A stretch of DNA of 64,000 nt from Botrytis cinerea B05.10 (taxonomy: Eukaryota > Ascomycota > Leotiomycetes > Helotiales > Sclerotiniaceae). The stretch covers positions 1,550,001 through 1,614,000 of the forward strand of contig NC_037323.1 in NCBI RefSeq assembly GCF_000143535.2, given 5' to 3'. Every line of letters begins with the position of its first letter. The stretch's first letter is position 1. The position numbers were made by a program, and so were the translations under genes. Positions 58,175 to 64,000 of the stretch are shown here, piece after piece. The notes beneath the pieces were generated by a model. That model made no database searches, was not told the DNA's origin, and saw only the letters and a list, made by a program, of their open reading frames with translations.

Positions 58175-58599
58175 ATTGATGTCGATACTGTGCGAAAGTA
58201 CGCGAGGCCAGAAACGTCTGCAAGGCATGTAATTCTGCACCAATACTGCCTCAAGGCTGGTTCGAAGCTAACTTCGTATTCAGATATGAGCGTTACCTGA
58301 CGAACCAAATCATGAAGTCTGCGGGTGGCTACAAAAAATGTTTTTATCCAGATTGTCACCATGGAAAAATCGTATTGCAGGCAGGACACTGGTGGTGCCG
58401 TTCTTATCATCGCAATTGCAGAGAACACGGGGAATGGCACACGAACGAAACCTGCGCCGAAGCCGATGCAGAAATAGAAAAGGCTAGAGCTGCCCCTAAG
58501 ACAGTCGAGGTATCACAACAATAATTACAGGAAGCAGAAACAGAAGTACGTCGGTTGAAGAGGCGCATCTCAGAGATGGAGAATGCAAGCGCCAACTAA
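58175..58599 (+). pseudogene. RBR-type E3 ligase (IBR zinc-finger) fragment with premature stop
   Basis: The frame reads CRYCAKVREARNVCKACN, then MKSAGGYKKCFYPDCHHGKIV and WWCRSYHRNCREHGEWHTNETCAE. This is the IBR pattern C-x-x-P-x-C...C...C..H..WH.GETC of fungal RING-IBR-RING ubiquitin ligases. A TAA after TVEVSQQ cuts the frame. The same frame continues as a short coiled segment LQEAETEVRRLKRRISEMENA. The upstream RING1 is missing: stops and a T-run (about 58110) lie there. Full RBR proteins are several hundred residues, so this is most likely a relic. A small spliced gene using these exons is a weaker alternative. Confidence 0.55.
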
Positions 58600-61500
58600 A
58601 AGACTGAATCAGTAGTGTAGAGACAAAAGTTAACATGAGTTTAGGCGGAGGGTGATGATGGCGAGGGAAGTTATGATAAACGACATTGAGAATAAAATTG
58701 GTGGACAATGATTGAATAACAGGTAACACGACGAGAGGCAGGGAAAAGACGAGGTGATAATCGCTCAGAATCTATTATGGATGGCGTGGTGGATAGGAGG
58801 AACACCTTGGTTTAATGGGTGAAAGATTGGCAATCTGACCAGTTGAAAGAATGTGAAGTTCAAGGTAGTAATAAGGGAGATAATCTTCCATTCAGTGAGT
58901 AACTAGATCAACGGTGCGACATATATAAGGTTATAGGGATATCGTCGAATAGCCAGTTCGGCATAGGTTATCCTACAAATCTATCAAAAGTGCTTTTATC
59001 GTTCATGAAAATTCCATCGCAAGTCATGCGGTAACAATTCCAAAATGACTTACTTGGTAGGGTCACTCACAGTTCTCAGTTACTCAACAATGCATTGCCA
59101 AGTTAACATATACTAGGTACCTATCAACAGATATCAGATTGAATTCAACAAAATCAGGCCAAAGGAAATCAAACTCTATGAAAATTAAACTATTAGTACA
59201 CAACGAGATCATAGAAATTGTAGCAGGATACCTTCCCTTCCCCCATCCCATACCTTCAGCCCCACTTAAACACTTGGAAGCGCTTTCGGTTTACCGCGCG
59301 CAAACGTTAACCACTGCCGAATATCAACCTAGTATGCACCCACCTCTTTCCTCTCCAGTCTCTACACAATTTATCTTTTGCTTCTATTGTTTGAATTCCC
59401 CGTGTAAGGCGAGTGCAGGTTTGACATGAGATATCTGGTTCAAGACCATAAAAAAATCATCGAGTTGAGTTGATTTTCAGATCGAAGGCTTCCTTACTCT
59501 GTTCTGTATTTGAACTTGTGTCGAAGAAAGAAAGAAAGACTTAATGATTTTGAGCCCAATTGCGCAACGGCGCAATCAAGCTACATCGGCGCCAACCTTG
59601 TTCATTCCAAAGTCTCAAAAACAATGATACCAATTCACTTCCTCCATCCATCGTTCCCTTGACCCACTCACCAAAGCCGCGCCTTACCTTACCTCACTCC
59701 CCTCCCCTCCCCTCCAAAGATCAAAATGGCAAAAAATGGTAATCATAGCGATCAAGTTCCCCCGGGGCTCCGTGGTCTCACCCGTAGGCTGTTACAGTCT
59801 CCCCAGTATACCTGTATGAAAGCCCGCAAAGGTCCGTCCTACATTCTCGGACTCGCCAGTCCGTTATGCTTTACCAGCCAACTCGGCCATAAAGACCGGC
59901 GACTCACATTGTGTTGAGAGCGGAAGCGCAAGAGAGTATATGAAGTAAAGGTGAGTGATGGGGTGGTGTAGTTGGAAAGTTGATGGGTTTCGTTTGGTTT
60001 GGGATTGATTCATTTTTGACTTTGAGATTTTGAGGTGCGAGATAAGATGAGTGATGTATTCACTTGTTTTGGATCCACTTTTTGAGATGAAGCTCAATGG
60101 TTGTTTGTATGATATCTAGTACTGGTTGTGACTTGCCAGAGGAATGAATTTGAGTTCTCAGTGTGGTGCGGTCAACGCCGCCACATTACTAGCTTCGCGA
60201 CGTTTATATCGCATGTGTTTGAACTTTGAATAGCCAGCGGAATGTTCAAGGTATCGAGTGAGAACAAACCTTATCATCCCATCCAATTCACTAAATTAAG
60301 TTCGTCTCAATCATGTCTGATCTTCAAATATATCACTGCAAGTAACGTTGACCACTTAGATACCCAACAAATCCATCCATTTCAGCCATTTGAGCGACAA
60401 AGATTTCCACAAAACCAATTTTCGATATTACTTTCATGACGCAGCAAGATATTCTTTAGGTATTGGGAGTCTGGTAGTAGTTTGTTACTACAAGTTCTTT
60501 TCAATGAATAAAGAGAAGGCTTCCACACAATGCTTCGAATTCCAGTCAGAATCACCCATTTTCAAGAGAGCAAAGCAGCCGAGACTCGAAGTCACTCGAT
60601 ACTATCGAGAGAAGTCTATTTACCGTGTTCAGATATAGATGGATGCATTTCCGTATTACACCCTTCCATTACCCATTATGAACACGTATTACACAATTAA
60701 ACGAGCGGGAGAAAAGGGGAAGGCAAGCATAGAAGAACGCCAGTCTTGCTAAACACACTAGCTTTGCGAAGGGAGAGAAAATTCTGAGTTGGGATTCACG
60801 AATAACTATAGTCTATATGCATGCACCTTTCAGTCCTCCGTCTATCAGAAACAGATTGATTGCGCCCGCGCTTCAACTAGCCAACACATTTCAGAGTGAT
60901 ATCTAACACCAACAGCCACTTCCTCTGATGATTATGCCGATATTTCAGAGCCTTTGGTCGCTATAACCTAAAGATTTCACACATTCTAACGTGGGCCCAA
61001 CTTATAATTCTTCAGTTCAATGGAGAGAATTCCACAAACGTCATGGCGAGTAAGCAATTTCTCGAATTCTCGAGCTCCACCCATAAATCTCAACCACAAG
61101 CTGACATGAACACGAAACAGAGCTGAAGCACCTGCGCAAACTTTCTCCTGGGGAGACGAAAACTCTGGAAAAGAATGTATGTACTCATGACTGAGACTGA
61201 GTATTCCTGCAGCTTGCGCATCTGAGATCTTCAAAACGCAGACATAGATCTGAGGAAAGTAAAAAGGTCGATGATGATATTTGATATCCCGCCAATAACA
61301 GATGTTTAGATGTGATATCCTCCAAAGTGCATCCCAACAACCAAACCCCCTCGAACGTGCACAAATAAGCATCTTTACCAGCTACCCCCAATTCTCTATA
61401 AGTCATTTGCTACTTGCAGCATTCCCAGCCCCAGATCCATCCTCCAAAGCTCATGTATACTATCCAACCCACTTCATTAGTAGAAGACGCGGTGATATCA

Positions 61501-62120
61501 ATCGTGTCCAAATACGAGACTATTTCACCTATTCCGCAAAAGGCACGACTGGTAATCAATGCGTTTGTTTGTAATGGAAGCAGAAATGGATAAGAGCTTT
61601 GCTGCAAGAGGCTGTGGTAAAGAAGGAATATTCGTCTCTAGCGAAAGCGCTTTGTGGGATATGGGAATATTTGATAGGCATGAAATCTGGGTTAGAGAAG
61701 GATATGGGTATCTTCCTTGTTGCTTGACGAGGGAAATACTTCCTAACGGCTGGAAAGGCATATTTTGTGTGCTATTTGAGTTGTATCTCATCTGCAGTTC
61801 GTCGTGTTATACACTGGAACTTTCCAAGGAGTAGAAGGGCATGTTAAATGGAATGCTGTGAAGAAAACACTACTCCGCTGTGAATCTCACTTTTGCAATA
61901 AATCCGAAGCTACGCATGCAAACCCACCAAAATCAACCTACAACATTCACAACTTCACAACCACACATCAATATCCAAAGTCAAACATTTTGAGAGAGCA
62001 GTAATATAGCATTGATTATTTCTACCACTGCTAGATCCCAACCCTCCTCACGATCTTCTAGTCCGTAGTCCAGTCCATCATGGGTATCATTTATCAATCC
62101 TAGATGTTATATGTAACCAT
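58600..62120. other. Long intergenic region without a supported gene
   Basis: Numerous short frames on both strands (for example 59726-59917, 60242-60638, 60986-61406 and 61559-61834) lack domains or coherent splicing. There is a CCTCC-type run near 59695-59716. I could not recognise an RNA gene. Confidence 0.45.
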
Positions 62121-62656
62121 CTATTCATCATCCTCCTCAGCATCATCACCAACAACGTTGAAGAATCTCAATTCGTAAACGCCCTTGGAGGTGGAGACAA
62201 CACGGAGCCAATCTCTCAATTGGTTCTTCTTGAGGAACTTCTTGGTCCTATTGTCGTGATGGATTAGCATGGATTCTGAACTCAATAGAGATTTGCAGAA
62301 AAATTCCACGGAGAAAAACTTACAAGTACTTGAGGTAGTGACCAGAGTTAACAGAGGTCTCGATCTTGATGCTCTCTCCATCCTTAACGATGGAGACCTT
62401 GTCACCCAAGTTGCTCTTCAATCCATCGACCTTAAGGTTGTCCTGGAGGAACTTCTCGAAAGCAGCGGTATCGAAGATCTTGTCGTTGGCGGGCTGCTTG
62501 CAGTCGATAACAAACTTGCGCTTGACGACTGGTCCCTTCTTGTTTCCGGCCTATTTGATAGAAAATAAGTTAGCCTACTGTATCACGCCATAACTCTGCA
62601 GCAGAGCGGGCCAACAGCAAAGCGGTTCTTATTCATGGACGTACTTTGGCAGGCAT
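62121..62656 (-). CDS. 60S ribosomal protein eL22
   Basis: Three exons, 62656-62645 (only 12 nt, MPAK), 62550-62324 and 62247-62121, join in frame to 121 aa, the usual size. eL22 is a small RNA-binding component of the cytosolic large ribosomal subunit. The middle exon has [46 protein letters not shown] and [14 protein letters not shown]. The last has [32 protein letters not shown] and the acidic tail DDAEEDDE typical of the family. The very short first exon holding the ATG is common in fungal ribosomal protein genes. Confidence 0.97.
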
Positions 62657-63907
62657 TTTGATTGATTTTCGTGAGGTCGCAAAGAAATGGTTATCCTACG
62701 CCGAGTTGAATGTTGATGATGATTGAAGTAGGAGGTGCGAAAATCTAAAATTTTCTGTGTGGGCCGCCAAGAGTTTGAGTCGCTTATTGATTACGTAATA
62801 TGGAACTGAGTCCCGTGAATATATGCCTCATTAAAAAGGCATCTTAGTGAAAGGGCTGAAAGGGCTGAGAGAGGGTGGGGAACAGAAGCTTCAATACGTA
62901 CAGGGCGTGTCTTTGAAGAGTGCTGGGTCTGTGCACTCATATATTTCTCCACTTGAATGAGCATAACCTCATCTACTTTGAAATTCAATATTAATTCAAT
63001 TAAAAATAACATTTTTCAAAGGACTTTCGGATTTCAATAATATATATATTACGATTTATATATCTATTTTACACAAGCATAATCATTCACATTTCTAAAG
63101 TTATACTGATAATTGGGATCCTATAGTAATTTTGATGAGTTCGGTTATTGTCCTGCACTCTTCAAAAACCTGCTCTCACAGTTTCTTCAGACTCGGCATT
63201 TTATTGTTCATTCACCATGAAGTACCAGCTAGACACTGACTAGGTATTCAAGAAGTCGATCTCTCCAAGAGTGGGAAGCTTCAATTTTCTACAACGGCTT
63301 GGCTACTTCAATTTTCATGTCGGTGAGAGTAATGTAAAACATTCAATCTACCTTAGCATGCCTCAATCGGTCAACGGGTACATGATTGCATTGGAAGGTT
63401 GACAACACAGCAAGACATGCATATTCCTAGACGTTTTGTATTTGATAAAGTAATTGTAATCGGATTGCAATCATCCATTAGATTATTCATCCATCCGTTC
63501 CTCTGTATGATCCCCCCCTGAAGACCCATATTGCACGACATGTCCGTAGACATGCTGCCAAAAAACAAAACAAAAAAAAGACCATTCCATTAAAACCCCA
63601 TGTAGGAAATGCGCGAGAAAAAGTATAATCAGAAAACTGCAATCATCCCAAATGACCCATGTTCATGCATGTTTATGTCTAACTCCCGAGTCATCCTAAT
63701 TTCAAGCCGAGAAATATTCAGCAGCCGACTCTTCCGATGCCAAGAGGTTGATTATTCATTAATATGTCTGAGCATGAACCGTATTGGTCCGGCCTGATTT
63801 CGAGAAGATGTGAAAGAGGTGGGAAGACGATCGAGATATCGCATGATCGGAGTCGAGTACGGTATATCGTTTATTGCTGTTCGAGGAAAGTCGTTGTCAT
63901 GAGAAGC
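62657..63907. other. Intergenic, no gene seen
   Basis: Upstream region of eL22 and 3' flank of the Pmp3-type gene, AT-rich near 62990-63080. No supported frame. Confidence 0.5.
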
Positions 63908-64000
63908 TTAATACTTCAGAATAATGTATAGAGCGTGGATGATACCGGGGATATATCCAAGAATGGTGAGAAGGACTGTGTAGCACGTTAGCATTATGGC
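63908..64000 (-). CDS. Pmp3/UPF0057-type plasma-membrane proteolipid, 3' exon only (partial)
   Basis: The last exon, 63975-63908, encodes LLTILGYIPGIIHALYIILKY, the highly conserved second membrane span and C-terminus of the Pmp3 (UPF0057) family. These are about 55-residue proteins of the plasma membrane that affect membrane potential and salt tolerance. The exon is preceded on the minus strand by a CACAG acceptor, and the remaining bases to the window edge are intron. The N-terminal span and start codon lie beyond the right edge. Confidence 0.9.
   Translation of the reverse strand, partial: AIMLTCYTVLLTILGYIPGIIHALYIILKY

Noticed and set aside
59751..59820. Possible tRNA-like fold
   Set aside because: No GGTTCRANTCC-type B box, no A box and no acceptor pairing could be found.

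Overview
The window is nuclear DNA of a filamentous ascomycete. Genes carry short spliceosomal introns (about 45-150 bp, GT...AG). The protein families are typically fungal: a GPI-anchored GH72 glucanosyltransferase, Zn2Cys6 and bZIP-DUF3425 regulators, a HET domain, an NmrA-like protein and a fungal Diels-Alderase family member. Intergenic DNA is AT-rich and microsatellite-rich. A leotiomycete such as a Botrytis/Sclerotinia relative would fit, but that placement is inference only.

Layout. 1-3.4 kb: a large minus-strand C2H2-type protein, cut by the left edge. 5.3-9.6 kb: a decayed region with an aminoglycoside-phosphotransferase-like fragment, a small conserved-looking protein and a broken HET gene. 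10.7-17.4 kb: very microsatellite-rich DNA around a GH72 beta-1,3-glucanosyltransferase gene. 17.9-20.2 kb: free-methionine-(R)-sulfoxide reductase and a glutathione S-transferase (both minus). 21.2-27.6 kb: a complete, apparently intact Ty1/copia retrotransposon with two identical 163-bp LTRs and a 5-bp target duplication, inserted 113 bp upstream of the ATG of an NmrA-like gene. 29.3-30.7 kb: a five-exon MDR oxidoreductase. 31.8-32.9 kb: a bZIP/DUF3425 transcription factor. 32.9-37 kb: AT-rich DNA with a decayed transposon end, a 61-bp tandem repeat, a small secreted cysteine-rich protein and a perfect 40-bp palindrome. 37-40.1 kb: a Diels-Alderase-family gene split in its last exon by a complete 1836-bp Pogo/Fot-type DNA transposon (perfect 48-bp TIRs, TA duplication, intact transposase). 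40.1-43.8 kb: repeat-bearing DNA without a gene I can support. 43.8-55.6 kb: ordinary conserved genes (translin, GPI11/PIG-F, SET-domain methyltransferase, FacB/Cat8-like regulator, SCP2 sterol carrier). 56.7-58.6 kb: an unrecognised protein and a broken RBR/IBR fragment. 62.1-64 kb: ribosomal protein eL22 and the last exon of a Pmp3-type membrane proteolipid.

There is no operon logic here. Genes are individually transcribed, and most functions are unrelated housekeeping or metabolism. The most notable feature is recent transposon activity. Two structurally intact elements of different classes lie about 11 kb apart; one sits in a gene's proximal promoter and the other splits a pericyclase-like exon. 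Older damage (HET, APH and RBR fragments, and a mutated terminal repeat of the same Pogo family) lies nearby. I found no CRISPR array, no convincing tRNA or rRNA gene, and no clear new defence or biosynthetic system. Exon coordinates below are my own splice predictions, checked for reading-frame continuity where stated.
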